Origin: Streptomyces sp. AW19M42
GTDB lineage: Bacteria > Actinomycetota > Actinomycetes > Streptomycetales > Streptomycetaceae
Direction: 5' to 3'
DNA: 34,644 nt
Assembly: GCA_000470535.1 (NCBI GenBank)
Contig: CBRG010000211.1
Span: 1-34,644, forward strand
In this document: in pieces, positions 16,352 through 24,131 of the stretch
Position numbering within the stretch: the first letter of the stretch is position 1
Layout of the letters: every line of letters starts with the position of its first letter
Made by a program: the position numbers and the translations under genes
The notes under the pieces: generated by a model
What the model was told of the DNA's origin: nothing
Databases searched by the model: none
The model's input: the letters and a program-made list of their open reading frames with translations, nothing else

Positions 16352-16824
16352 CAGCGCGGACCCTTCTTCTTTTCCTTGGCGGGCTTGGCGGAGGGTTTGG
16401 CGGAGGGTTTCGAGCCGGGCTCGCCGGCCCCGGTGCTCCTGGCGGCGGTGCTCTGCGCGCCCTGGAAGCCCTGCTCGATGGCCTTGCGGACGGCTTCGAC
16501 CCGTGCGGGGTGGGAGGCGAGGCTGCCGTTGAGCAGTCCGCTGAAGCCGATCAGCCGGCCGGTCCCCCCGTACGCGCACAGCTCGACCTCGCGCGAGCCC
16601 CCGGGCTCGAAGCGCACGGAGGTGCCGGCGGGGATGTTGAGGTGCATGCCGAGCGTTTCCTCGCGGTCGAACGACAGCGCCGAGTTGACCTCGAAGAAGT
16701 GGTAGTGCGAGCCGATCTGCACCGCACGGTCACCTGTGTTGCTCACGGTGAGCTTCAGCGTGCGTCGGCCCGCGTTGATCTCGATGGGGTCCTTGCCGTA
16801 GAGGTACTTCTGACGGAACGTCAT
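16351..16824 (-). CDS. ureB: Urease beta subunit (UreB) with Lys/Pro/Ala-rich C-terminal extension
   Basis: The 157-residue beta subunit of urease. The normal core covers about residues 1-108 with [29 protein letters not shown], here quoted as [17 protein letters not shown], and [10 protein letters not shown]. Beyond it, a tail of about 45-50 residues reads [17 protein letters not shown] and then [19 protein letters not shown], a basic repeat-like stretch not found in standard UreB of about 100-105 residues. The tail may be a linker or a binding segment; its role is unknown. ATG at 16824 overlaps the stop of the CbiX-like gene (ATGA), and the stop overlaps ureC, so these three are made together. 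Confidence 0.95.
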   Translation of the reverse strand: MTFRQKYLYGKDPIEINAGRRTLKLTVSNTGDRAVQIGSHYHFFEVNSALSFDREETLGMHLNIPAGTSVRFEPGGSREVELCAYGGTGRLIGFSGLLNGSLASHPARVEAVRKAIEQGFQGAQSTAARSTGAGEPGSKPSAKPSAKPAKEKKKGPR

Positions 16825-17693
16825 GCGATGCTCCTGATGACTTGGCCCGCTCCATCGGCGGACGAGTGCTGATGCGGGTGCGTATGGCCCGGACCGTGAT
16901 CGTGTAGGTGACCGGAACCGTGTTCATGGCCGTGGCCGTGGTCGTGTCCCTCGCCCGGTGGGTGGGTGTGGGAGTGGCCGTGGTTGTCGGCCGCGGTCAG
17001 CCCGGCCGCGATGCCGTCGTCGCCGTGCTCGTGCCGGCGCCGCAGGGCGTCGGCCACCCGCTCGGCCAGCACCCGTCGCAGCGCCGACGCGGACACGAGG
17101 GGGCCGGCGGCGTCCACCACCGGCCCGGCCGGGCCGGTGGGCTCTGGGACCTCGGGCGGCGCGAACCCGGCCGGAAGCAGCGTCACGCGCTCCGCGCCGA
17201 GCAGCCGGCAGCGCCGGACGCCCCGGGCCGGGTCCGGGTCCCCGCCGGTGAACGCCACCTCGACCAGGGCGTGCCGCCCGTCGCGGCGTACGAGTGCGGC
17301 GATCCGGTACAGCTCCGCGTCCTCGAACGGGTCGCCGGAAGGGGCCGTGACCAGCAGGGCGGAGTCCTCCGACACCCGTCCCGCCGCCGCGCGCAGCCAG
17401 CCGACGAGGTGCTGTGCGGTGCCGAACGGCTCGGCGAGCACGGTCGTGGCCCGTTCGGCTCCGGCCACCGCGCGCAGGGTCCGTGCGGTGTCCGCGACGA
17501 GTTCGGGGTCCCGGCCGAGCGTCATCGGGACGATCGCGGTCTCCGCGCCCCGTCGCCAATGCGCGGAGATGCTCCGGAACAGCTCGCGCCCGCTCGGCAC
17601 GACGCTCACCCCGGGGTCCACGAGTCCCTCCAGCGCACGCCCGTACGCGGCTTCGTGGCCGCACACGGCGATGACCGCGCAGCGCTCGGCCAC
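16821..17693 (-). CDS. CbiX-like (sirohydrochlorin chelatase family) protein with His-rich tail, candidate urease nickel chaperone
   Basis: A 290-residue protein placed between ureA and ureB. Residues 1-215 look like the CbiX/chelatase fold in two halves: [10 protein letters not shown] with a likely metal-site His13, IVPMTL, a TTVLAEPFG segment, then [30 protein letters not shown] and [12 protein letters not shown]. The last part, 238-276, has 16 histidines in 39 residues in His-Gly, His-Asp and His-Pro steps, like the nickel-binding tails of UreE, HypB or CooJ. No ureE exists in the operon. The GTG start at 17693 lies five bases after the ureA stop, and the gene overlaps ureB by four bases. 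I infer that it binds or delivers nickel to urease. Tetrapyrrole chelation is an alternative, but no cobalamin or F430-type genes are nearby. Fold assignment is moderate; the His tail is plain. Confidence 0.8.
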   Translation of the reverse strand: MAERCAVIAVCGHEAAYGRALEGLVDPGVSVVPSGRELFRSISAHWRRGAETAIVPMTLGRDPELVADTARTLRAVAGAERATTVLAEPFGTAQHLVGWLRAAAGRVSEDSALLVTAPSGDPFEDAELYRIAALVRRDGRHALVEVAFTGGDPDPARGVRRCRLLGAERVTLLPAGFAPPEVPEPTGPAGPVVDAAGPLVSASALRRVLAERVADALRRRHEHGDDGIAAGLTAADNHGHSHTHPPGEGHDHGHGHEHGSGHLHDHGPGHTHPHQHSSADGAGQVIRSIA

Positions 17694-17698
17694 CGGGG

Positions 17699-18004
17699 TC
17701 AGCCCCCGATCGGGTCGTGGCAGGACACCAGCTTCGTACCGTCCACGAAGGACGCCTCGACCTGGAGCAGACCGAGCATCTCCCGCACGCCGGGCATGGT
17801 GTCCGGCTCGCCCACGACATGGCGGCCCAGTTCCATGCAGTCCGCGACGCTCCTGCCGTCACGCGCGGCTTCGAGGATCGCCTCCGTGATCAGCGCGACC
17901 GACTCGCTGTAGTTGAGCTTGAGGCCGCGTTCCTGGCGTTTGCGGGCCAGGTCGGCCACCACGTACACCAGCAGCTTGTCGATCTCGCGAGGGGCGAGGT
18001 TCAT
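17699..18004 (-). CDS. ureA: Urease gamma subunit (UreA)
   Basis: The 101-residue gamma subunit, normal in length and not fused to UreB. The N terminus MNLAPREIDKLLVYVVADLA and later LKLNYSESVALITEAILEAARDG (quoted part LNYSESVALITEAI), MELGRHVV and MPGVREMLGLLQVEASF, here VREMLGLLQVEASF, are typical. ATG at 18004 follows GAGGAAGG by eight bases, the strongest ribosome site in the operon. The urea transporter gene ends 65 bp upstream and may share the transcript. First urease structural gene in the order ureA, CbiX-like, ureB, ureC. Confidence 0.97.
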   Translation of the reverse strand: MNLAPREIDKLLVYVVADLARKRQERGLKLNYSESVALITEAILEAARDGRSVADCMELGRHVVGEPDTMPGVREMLGLLQVEASFVDGTKLVSCHDPIGG

Positions 18005-18069
18005 CGTCAGTACCTTCCTCGGGTTGAGCGGGCTAGGGGCGTGGGGCCCGGGGTCCGGGGCCGGGGCGG

Positions 18070-19107
18070 TCAGTCGCTCCGGCGGAGCCGGGGCAGCAAC
18101 GGCACGGCGGCCAGCAGCGCCCAGGTCGTGAGAATGAACGGCCAGGTGAAGGTGTGGCCGCCGAAGGGCTTGAAAAAGGACGTCAGCGACGCCGTGAGCC
18201 CGGTGCTGGCGGCCGCGCCGAACAGGGCGTACGCCGCGGTCCAGGCCGTGTTCGCCATGAAGACCGCACCGATGGCGATGGCCACGAGCACCGCGTTGTA
18301 CCCGTAGATGCCGTTGGCGATCAGGGTTGTCGGCGCGCCCAGCACCCACGCGGCGACGATGCCGAGCACGCTGCCGGTCGACGCGTAGAGCACGACGCGC
18401 AGGCCGGCCAGGGCGAGGCCGACGAGCATGATCAGCCCGACGTACCAGCTGTCGATCAGGAAGACCTGCGAGATGTTGTTGAAGAACGCGTGCCACAGGG
18501 CGGTCCAGGTCCACCCGGTCTCGCCGGTCGTGGTGCTGGCCACGGAGGCCGGGTCGCCGTGCCAGACCCGTTCGAACGAGGGCGCGCCCACCACCATCAC
18601 CCCGGAGACCAGGCAGAAGGGCGCGGTGAGGGGGGTGAGCCCGTAGGGCTTGAGGAAGGTGCCCAGGGTGGCCATCAGGAGCGTGCACATGATGGCGCCG
18701 AAGACGGTCAGCACATAGGTGGACAGATGGTTGCCCAGCGAGGAGACGAGGGCGATGCCCGTGAGGCAGCCCGCGTATCCCTGGAGTCCGAGCGCGATCC
18801 CCGACCGGTCGACGGCGAGCGCGTAGGCGGTCGCGGTGGCGATCAGGGTGCCGAGCGTGGCGTAGAGGCCGTTCTGCCAGCCGGACACCCACAGCGCGAC
18901 GAGGATCGCCACACCGGTCAGGAGCCCGGCCTGGAGGTCGACCTGCCCGAACCCCCGCAGGGAGGCCAACACGTAGGCGGACGGCTGACGGCTCTCCAGC
19001 CGCCGGACGATTTCCGGCTCGGCGAGGGGCAAGGCTGACTCCAGCGGCTCGACAACGAGGAGACCCTCCGGCCCGACGGACCGGGAGCACATCCCTACAT
19101 ATGCCAT
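18070..19107 (-). CDS. Urea transporter (UT family)
   Basis: A roughly 345-residue channel of the SLC14/UT family that lets urea into the cell. Two homologous membrane halves of about five helices each can be seen, with SLRGFGQVDLQ, LQGYAGCLTGIAL, LTPLTAPFCLVSGVMV in the first half and NNISQVFLIDSWYVGL, NGIYGYNAVLVAIAIGAVF and SFFKPFGGHTFTWPF in the second. The start is uncertain: ATG at 19107 is used, but ATG at 19092 or a later start would lose only a short, non-membrane leader. It is the first gene of the minus-strand nitrogen block and lies back to back with the fluoride-channel genes. Its position directly before ureA supports urea as substrate. Confidence 0.88.
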   Translation of the reverse strand: MAYVGMCSRSVGPEGLLVVEPLESALPLAEPEIVRRLESRQPSAYVLASLRGFGQVDLQAGLLTGVAILVALWVSGWQNGLYATLGTLIATATAYALAVDRSGIALGLQGYAGCLTGIALVSSLGNHLSTYVLTVFGAIMCTLLMATLGTFLKPYGLTPLTAPFCLVSGVMVVGAPSFERVWHGDPASVASTTTGETGWTWTALWHAFFNNISQVFLIDSWYVGLIMLVGLALAGLRVVLYASTGSVLGIVAAWVLGAPTTLIANGIYGYNAVLVAIAIGAVFMANTAWTAAYALFGAAASTGLTASLTSFFKPFGGHTFTWPFILTTWALLAAVPLLPRLRRSD

Positions 19108-19230
19108 CAAGGCACAGCGTGATCGGATAGTCGCGCTGCGGGTTCTCCGATTGACCCAGCCGGGTACGCGGCTCGGCCGGACCGGCGTGCTGCGCCCCGG
19201 CCGCCCCCGTCCACTCCATAGATTCGCGGA

Positions 19231-19701
19231 ATGTCACCCAGGATGAGGCTGCACCTGCACAGCCACCCCGATCACCACCCGGGGGTGCAGCTGTCGGTGG
19301 TGGCCGCCGTCGCGGTCGGCGGCGCCGCCGGAGCCGTCGCCCGGTACGGCGCCGAACGCCTCTGGCCCAACGGCGCCTCGGCCTTCCCTTGGACGATTCT
19401 GCTGGTCAACACGGTGGGCTGTTTTCTGATGGGCGTCCTGATGGTCACCCTGAAGCTGCGCTTCCCCGGCGCTCCCCGGCTGATCAGTCCACTGCTCGGC
19501 ACCGGCGTGCTCGGCGGGTTCACCTCGTTCTCGCACTACACGGACAACGTCCGGCAGCTGTTCGAGACCGATCAGCCCGGGTACGCCGTCGGCTGCCTGG
19601 TGCTGACCGTGGTGGCCGCACTGGCCGCTGTGACGGCGGGCGCGTTCGCCACCCACTTCGCCTTCGGGCGTTCCTACGTCACGGAGAACGGCGCGTCATG
19701 A
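19231..19701 (+). CDS. crcB: Fluoride channel FluC/CrcB, first subunit
   Basis: A 156-residue four-helix fluoride exporter subunit. After a His-rich leader (MRLHLHSHPDHHPG) it has GGAAGAVARYGAERL, FPWTILLVNTVGCFLMG and GVLGGFTSFSHYTDN. These are the family's Arg, the Asn of helix 2 and the GGFTSFS break that holds the central sodium and Phe box. Fluc channels are dual-topology dimers; here two different genes sit in tandem, so a heterodimer is likely. The stop overlaps the next start (ATGA). The ribosome site is weak, and ATG at 19243 is an alternative start. No fluoride riboswitch is recognised upstream. Confidence 0.9.
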   Translation: MSPRMRLHLHSHPDHHPGVQLSVVAAVAVGGAAGAVARYGAERLWPNGASAFPWTILLVNTVGCFLMGVLMVTLKLRFPGAPRLISPLLGTGVLGGFTSFSHYTDNVRQLFETDQPGYAVGCLVLTVVAALAAVTAGAFATHFAFGRSYVTENGAS

Positions 19702-20072
19702 CCGACTGGCTGCTCGTCATCGCCGGCGGACTCGTGGGCGCGCCACTGCGCTACTACCTCGGGATCGACGCGAAGTTCCGTCTGCACAGCGTCTTTCCGT
19801 GGGGCACCTTCGCCGCCAACGCCGGCGCCGCCCTGCTCCTCGGCTTCGTCGCCGAGGCGGTGGCCGGCGGGGAGCTGGGCGCCCGGCTCGATCTGCTGCT
19901 CGCCACCGGGTTCTGCGGGGCTCTGTCGACCTGGTCGACGTTCTCCTACGAGCTGCTGACCCTGAACTCCGCCCGCCGGCTGACCCTGGCGGCGGGCTAT
20001 CTGCTGCTCACCGTGGGTGCGGGGGTCGGCCTCTCGTTCGCCGGGGCCGCAGTGGCCCGCGCGGCCTTCTGA
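19698..20072 (+). CDS. crcB: Fluoride channel FluC/CrcB, second subunit
   Basis: A 124-residue partner of the first crcB product. It shows GGLVGAPLRYYLG, FPWGTFAANAGAALLLGF with the helix-2 Asn, and GFCGALSTWSTFSYEL, all standard for the family. Four membrane helices fill nearly the whole chain. It overlaps the first gene by four bases, which supports equal production of two subunits that insert in opposite directions. Its stop codon lies inside the first copy of a 38-bp tandem repeat, followed by a strong hairpin. Identity is secure; fluoride as substrate follows from the family. Confidence 0.92.
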   Translation: MTDWLLVIAGGLVGAPLRYYLGIDAKFRLHSVFPWGTFAANAGAALLLGFVAEAVAGGELGARLDLLLATGFCGALSTWSTFSYELLTLNSARRLTLAAGYLLLTVGAGVGLSFAGAAVARAAF

Positions 20073-20139
20073 GGGGGCCGCTCGCCACACGGCCGAGCTC
20101 CGCCTTCTGAAGGGGCCGCTCGCCACACGGCCGAGCTCC
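20064..20139. repeat. 38-bp tandem duplication spanning the crcB stop codon
   Basis: Bases 20064-20101 and 20102-20139 are identical except for one position (G/A at the ninth to tenth base). The first copy contains the last codons and stop of the second crcB gene, and the second copy repeats that stop region and leads into the terminator stem. The near identity suggests a recent slippage or duplication event. Confidence 0.9.
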
Positions 20140-20177
20140 GGCCCGCGCCCCGTTTCTGGGGGCGGGCCGGAGCTCGG
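20131..20177. terminator. Strong bidirectional terminator after crcB
   Basis: CCGAGCTCCGGCCCGC (20131-20146) pairs perfectly with GCGGGCCGGAGCTCGG (20162-20177), and after a one-base bulge CCCC (20148-20151) pairs with GGGG (20158-20161). The stem has 20 pairs and a six-base loop. It lies between two converging genes. Confidence 0.85.
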
Positions 20178-20189
20178 TGGTGCGGGCGC

Positions 20190-20366
20190 TCAGTCGATGC
20201 CGGGCAGGATGTGCGGCTCGGCGAGGTCGTCCTCGTAGCCGGCCAGCCGGATCGGTGCGGACCTGGCCCAGACCTCGATGTTCCGGAGCTTCTCGGGCCT
20301 GCGGGCCCGCTCTCCCGACCGTTCGGCCGGTCGCTTCTCGTGCTTCGTCAGTTCCGGTGTCGTCAC
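20190..20366 (-). CDS. Small 58-residue protein, not recognised
   Basis: GTG at 20364-20366 is preceded by AAGGAG at an ideal distance, and the frame has the expected GC-rich third positions, so I accept it as a real gene. The protein is charged at its N-terminal half (TKHEKRPAERSGERARRPEK) and ends with an ordered-looking part that includes VWARSAPIRLAGYEDD and LAEPHILPGID. There is no signal peptide, membrane helix or Cys. The arrangement of a basic leader and a distinct C-terminal end could suit a small regulator or a peptide precursor, but no modifying enzyme is next to it. It converges on crcB across the strong terminator and has about 280 bp of its own upstream region after the SDR gene's terminator. 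Function unknown. Confidence 0.6.
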   Translation of the reverse strand: MTTPELTKHEKRPAERSGERARRPEKLRNIEVWARSAPIRLAGYEDDLAEPHILPGID

Positions 20367-20712
20367 CGCGCACTCCTTTGTGTCGCGTAACCCCGGGCGT
20401 CGCCGACGCTCCGGCTCCAATACCGGCACGTCGACCGCCCCCGGGGCGGGGGAAGGATCAGCTTCGGTCGCGGTGGCGCCGGGTACGGGGCGGGACGGCG
20501 GCCTGGTTGACAGGCCTGTCCCAGGACGGCCGGGGAATCTTCGTGGATCCCTCGGTGGCGTCCGTTCCCCTCAGAGTAACCAAATGAGCGCCGCCACGCT
20601 CGATGGAACGTGTGCCCTGGGTCACTTTCAGCCACCGAATATGCGAAAGACCCGGCTCGGGAGGGTTCCCGGGCCGGGTCCGCGAGCGTCCGAGGGGCGC
20701 TGCTCCTGACCG
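20367..20712. other. Intergenic region between small gene and SDR gene
   Basis: This 346-bp stretch holds the ribosome site of the small gene (20373-20378), GC-rich spacer, an AT-richer part at 20560-20650 that may carry its promoter, and the terminator of the SDR gene. I see no gene or known operator here. Confidence 0.5.
20649..20680 (-). terminator. Terminator of the SDR gene
   Basis: GACCCGGCTCGGGA (20649-20662) pairs with TCCCGGGCCGGGTC (20667-20680) over 14 positions with one G-T wobble and a four-base loop. It stands 33 bases after the SDR stop codon on that strand. Confidence 0.75.
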
Positions 20713-22212
20713 CTACCAGTTCGCCGGGGCGTAGTCCTTGAGGAAGCAGCCGTACAGCGCCTCGCCCTCCTCGCCGCGCACGATCGGGTCGTAGACGCGA
20801 GCAGCGCCGTCGACCAGGTCGAGCGGGGCGTGGAAGCCCTCCTCCGCCAGCCGCATCTTGTCGGGGTGCGGCCGCTCGTCGGTGATCCAGCCGGTGTCGA
20901 CGGCGGTCATCAGGATGCCGTCCTTCTCGAACATCTCCTGGGCGCTGGTGCGGGTGAGCATGTTCAGCGCGGCCTTGGCCATGTTGGTGTGCGGGTGCCC
21001 CGCTCCCTTGTAGCCGCGGCCGAACACGCCCTCCATCGCGGAGACGTTGACCACGTAGGAGTGGGTCGACGCCGTCGCGGCCATGGCCGGGCGGAGCCGG
21101 CTGATCAGGATGAACGGCGCGGTCGAGTTGCAGAGCTGGACCTCCAGCAGCTCGATCGGCTCGACCTCGTCGACTGTCTGGATCCAGCTGTTGCTGTGGT
21201 GCAGGTCCGGGACCAGGCCGCCCGCGTCGATGGCGGTGCCGGCGGCGATGCGTTCGAGCGAGGCGGATCCGGTGACCAGCGCGAGATCGGTGACGTCCTG
21301 CGCGCTCAGCCCCTCCTTGCGGGGGGCGGGCAGCGCGGCGACGCGGTCGACCGTGCCGCTGCCGAAGGTGCCGATCACCTCGGCGGCGGGGAGTTCGCCC
21401 GCGGGCAGCGGGGCGGACTCGGCACCGAGCAGCTCGCTGTACGCCTGCGGTGAGCGGCGTACCGTCTGGGCGGCGTTGTTGATCAGGATGTCCAGCGGAC
21501 CCTCGGCGGCCACGGAGTCGGCGAGCGCGACGACCTGCGCGGGGTCACGGAGATCGATGCCGACGATCTTCAGCCGGTGGATCCACTCGTCGCTGTCCTC
21601 CATCGCCTTGAAGCGGCGGATCGCGTCGTTGGGGAAGCGGGTGGTGATCGTGGTGTGCGCGCCGTCCCGCAGCAGGCGCAGCGCGATGTACATACCGATC
21701 TTGGCGCGGCCGCCGGTGAGCAGCGCCCGGCGGCCGGTCAGGTCGGTGCGCGCGTCACGGCGGGAGCGGTTCTCCCGGGCGCACGACTGGCAGAGCTGGT
21801 GGTAGAACGCGTCGACCTCGACGTACCGCGTCTTGCAGATGTAGCAGGACCTGGGGCGCTGGAGGACGCCCGCGATCTCCGCGGCGGCCGAGGAGGACGG
21901 CAGGACGCCCTGGGTCTCGTCGTCGATGCGCTCGGCCGAACCGGTCGCGGTGGCCTCGGTGACGGCCTTGTCGTGCGCGGTCTTCGCGGCCCGGCGCTCC
22001 TGGCGGCGGCGCTGCTTCACGGTCCGGTAGATACCGGCCGTGGCGCGGCGCACCGCGATGGCGTCCGGGTGGTCGACCTCGATGGCGTCCAGCTCGTCGA
22101 GCACGCTCAGGCAGACGGCCAGCCGCTGCGGGTCGATGCCGGGCCCGAACTCCTCGGTCCCGGGCACGAGCTCCTCGGTACCGAGCTCGGGGCCGTCCTC
22201 TGTCACCGTCAT
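20713..22212 (-). CDS. SDR-fold protein with N-terminal zinc-ribbon-like motif, catalytic Tyr replaced
   Basis: A 499-residue protein in two parts. Residues 1-150 are acidic, then basic, and contain a Cys4 motif: Cys123-x2-Cys126 and Cys141-x2-Cys144, probably a zinc ribbon. Residues 158-490 are a short-chain dehydrogenase fold, with RRALLTGGRAKIG (161-173) as a variant nucleotide loop, DILINNAAQT, Asn361, Ser391 in NVSAMEG and Lys413. The position of the catalytic Tyr (YxxxK) reads TNMAK, so Thr409 stands in for Tyr; Tyr401 is close and might move in. An insert of about 90 residues follows NNAAQT. It may bind NAD(P) without the standard chemistry. ATG at 22212 follows AGAGGAA. It is a single-gene unit. 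Substrate and role are unknown. Confidence 0.85.
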   Translation of the reverse strand: MTVTEDGPELGTEELVPGTEEFGPGIDPQRLAVCLSVLDELDAIEVDHPDAIAVRRATAGIYRTVKQRRRQERRAAKTAHDKAVTEATATGSAERIDDETQGVLPSSSAAAEIAGVLQRPRSCYICKTRYVEVDAFYHQLCQSCARENRSRRDARTDLTGRRALLTGGRAKIGMYIALRLLRDGAHTTITTRFPNDAIRRFKAMEDSDEWIHRLKIVGIDLRDPAQVVALADSVAAEGPLDILINNAAQTVRRSPQAYSELLGAESAPLPAGELPAAEVIGTFGSGTVDRVAALPAPRKEGLSAQDVTDLALVTGSASLERIAAGTAIDAGGLVPDLHHSNSWIQTVDEVEPIELLEVQLCNSTAPFILISRLRPAMAATASTHSYVVNVSAMEGVFGRGYKGAGHPHTNMAKAALNMLTRTSAQEMFEKDGILMTAVDTGWITDERPHPDKMRLAEEGFHAPLDLVDGAARVYDPIVRGEEGEALYGCFLKDYAPANW

Positions 22213-22404
22213 TGCCGTTCCTCTGTTGCTTGTGCCGCCGGATTCTCCCGGCGACCGTGGCGCGCCGCCGAGCCGGACTCACGAGGACTGACATCCACGG
22301 GACTGAAAGGTCCGGCCGCGGGCTTCTGCGCGAAGCCGCCGCACTGCGGGCCGAACGCCCCCGCCAAGTTTGCCATGCTCCGGCGGCTGCTCCATTCGAG
22401 TGCG

Positions 22405-23919
22405 TCAGCCGGGTTCGCCCGACGGCGCGGCCGAGGGCTTCGTCCCGCCTCCGCCCGCATCCTTTCGGGCGCTCAGCGGTGCGGCGATGTCCTCAAGGGA
22501 CCGGCCCTCCGCCGCTACGGCGAAGAAGCAGGCCACCAGCCCGGCCGCGATCATGAGCACGGCCCCGATACAGAAGGCCAGCGCGGTGTCGGCCACCACG
22601 CCGCTCTCCGTGAGGTTGGAGAAGACGAGGGGCCCGGAGATTCCGCCGGCGGCGGTGCCGATGGCGTAGAAGAACGCGATGGCCATCGCGCGGGTCTCCA
22701 TCGGGAAGATCTCACTGACGGTCAGGTAGGCGGAGCTGGCACCGGCGGACGCGAAGAACAGCACGACGCACCAGCACGCGGTCATGGTGACGGCCGAGAG
22801 CCACCCGCTGTTGAAGAACCACGCGGTGACCAGGAGCAGGACGCCGGAGAGGATGTACGTCCCGGCGATCATGGGTTTGCGTCCGACGGTGTCGAAGAAC
22901 CGGCTGAGCAGAAGCGGTCCGAGGAAGTTGCAGGAGGCGATGACGGCGAAGTAGTAGCCGGTGGCGCCGCTTGACACGTCGAAGAACGTGACGAGGATCG
23001 AGCCGAAGCCGAAGGTGACGGCGTTGTAGAGGAACGCCTGCCCGATGAAGAGCGAGAAGCCCAGCACGGCCCGTTTCGGGTAGGACCGGAAGACGGTCCT
23101 GGCGATCAGCCCGAAGCCGATCCCGCCCCGCTGCTCGACCGTGATGGCTGTCTCGGCTTCCGGGAGCTTCCGTCCCGTCTGCGACTCCACCTCACGTTCC
23201 ACCTCGGCCACGAGCGTCTCCGCAGCCTCGTCACGGCCGTGGATGAACATCCAGCGGGGGCTCTCCGGCACGTGGCGACGCACGAGGAGGATGACGAGTC
23301 CGAGGACGACACCGAGGGCGAAGGTGAGACGCCAGCCGATGTCCTTCGGAAAGATGGACGTGTTCAGGGCGAGCACGGAGAGCAGCGATCCGGCCACGGC
23401 GCCGAGCCAGAAGCTGCCGTTGATGATGAGGTCGACACGTCCCCTGTACTTGCTGGGAATGAGTTCGTCGATGGCCGAGTTGATCGCGGCGTACTCCCCT
23501 CCGATCCCGAAGCCGGTGAGGAACCGGAAGAGGAAGAACCACCAGACCGAGAAGGAGACCGCGGTGAGTGCCGTCGCCAGGAGGTAGACGGCGAGCGTGA
23601 TCAGGAAGAGCTTCTTCCTGCCGTAGCGGTCGGTGAGCCACCCGAAGACCAGCGCACCCGAGCACGCCCCCGCGACGTACATCGCCGCGGCGATCCCGGT
23701 GACCTGGCCGGCACTGATGGGCAGACCGCTGCCGTCCTCGGAGAGCCGGCTCGCGATGTTGCCGACGACCGTGACCTCCAGGCCGTCCAGGATCCAGACC
23801 GTCCCGAGCCCGATCACGATCATCCAGTGCCACCTCGACCAGGGGAGCCTGTCCAGTCTCGCCGGAATCCTGGTCGTGACAGTGGCCGCCGCACGGCCCG
23901 TGGAATCGCTGTTCGCCAT
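22405..23919 (-). CDS. MFS transporter (sugar-porter/metabolite:H+ type)
   Basis: A 504-residue, 12-helix major facilitator. Motif [12 protein letters not shown] follows helix 2, the SP-type PESPRWMF and the TGFGIGGEY stretch follow, and the second half has [12 protein letters not shown] and [16 protein letters not shown]. These fit the sugar porter and aromatic-acid/metabolite symporter groups; the exact substrate cannot be read from sequence. ATG at 23919 follows AGGGAGA. A small hairpin GCCCGC-GAAT-GCGGGC at 23950-23965 lies in its leader. It faces away from the sigma factor gene. The 192 bases between this gene and the SDR gene hold nothing I recognise. Confidence 0.88.
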   Translation of the reverse strand: MANSDSTGRAAATVTTRIPARLDRLPWSRWHWMIVIGLGTVWILDGLEVTVVGNIASRLSEDGSGLPISAGQVTGIAAAMYVAGACSGALVFGWLTDRYGRKKLFLITLAVYLLATALTAVSFSVWWFFLFRFLTGFGIGGEYAAINSAIDELIPSKYRGRVDLIINGSFWLGAVAGSLLSVLALNTSIFPKDIGWRLTFALGVVLGLVILLVRRHVPESPRWMFIHGRDEAAETLVAEVEREVESQTGRKLPEAETAITVEQRGGIGFGLIARTVFRSYPKRAVLGFSLFIGQAFLYNAVTFGFGSILVTFFDVSSGATGYYFAVIASCNFLGPLLLSRFFDTVGRKPMIAGTYILSGVLLLVTAWFFNSGWLSAVTMTACWCVVLFFASAGASSAYLTVSEIFPMETRAMAIAFFYAIGTAAGGISGPLVFSNLTESGVVADTALAFCIGAVLMIAAGLVACFFAVAAEGRSLEDIAAPLSARKDAGGGGTKPSAAPSGEPG

Positions 23920-24131
23920 GGCATCTCCCTGCATCGGATACAAGACAGTGCCCGCGAATGCGGGCCGGCAACATCCCGGATCCAACCGGCACTCACATAA
24001 AAATGGACATAACGGCCACTCAAGACCGTTGCCGCCACGACGGCGAAAATGAATCGCACCCATTCGGCATGACCTCGCCGATGCGGGGCACACGACGTCT
24101 GAAGCACTTGGCTAGCAGGAGGGGCGACAAC

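Noticed and set aside
10873..19107. A ureE gene in the urease block
   Set aside because: Every gene between the urea transporter and amt is accounted for, and none has the UreE peptide-binding and metal domains; only the CbiX-like protein has a His-rich tail.
19111..19230. Fluoride riboswitch before the crcB pair
   Set aside because: The conserved crcB-motif elements and pseudoknot pairing could not be found in this region.
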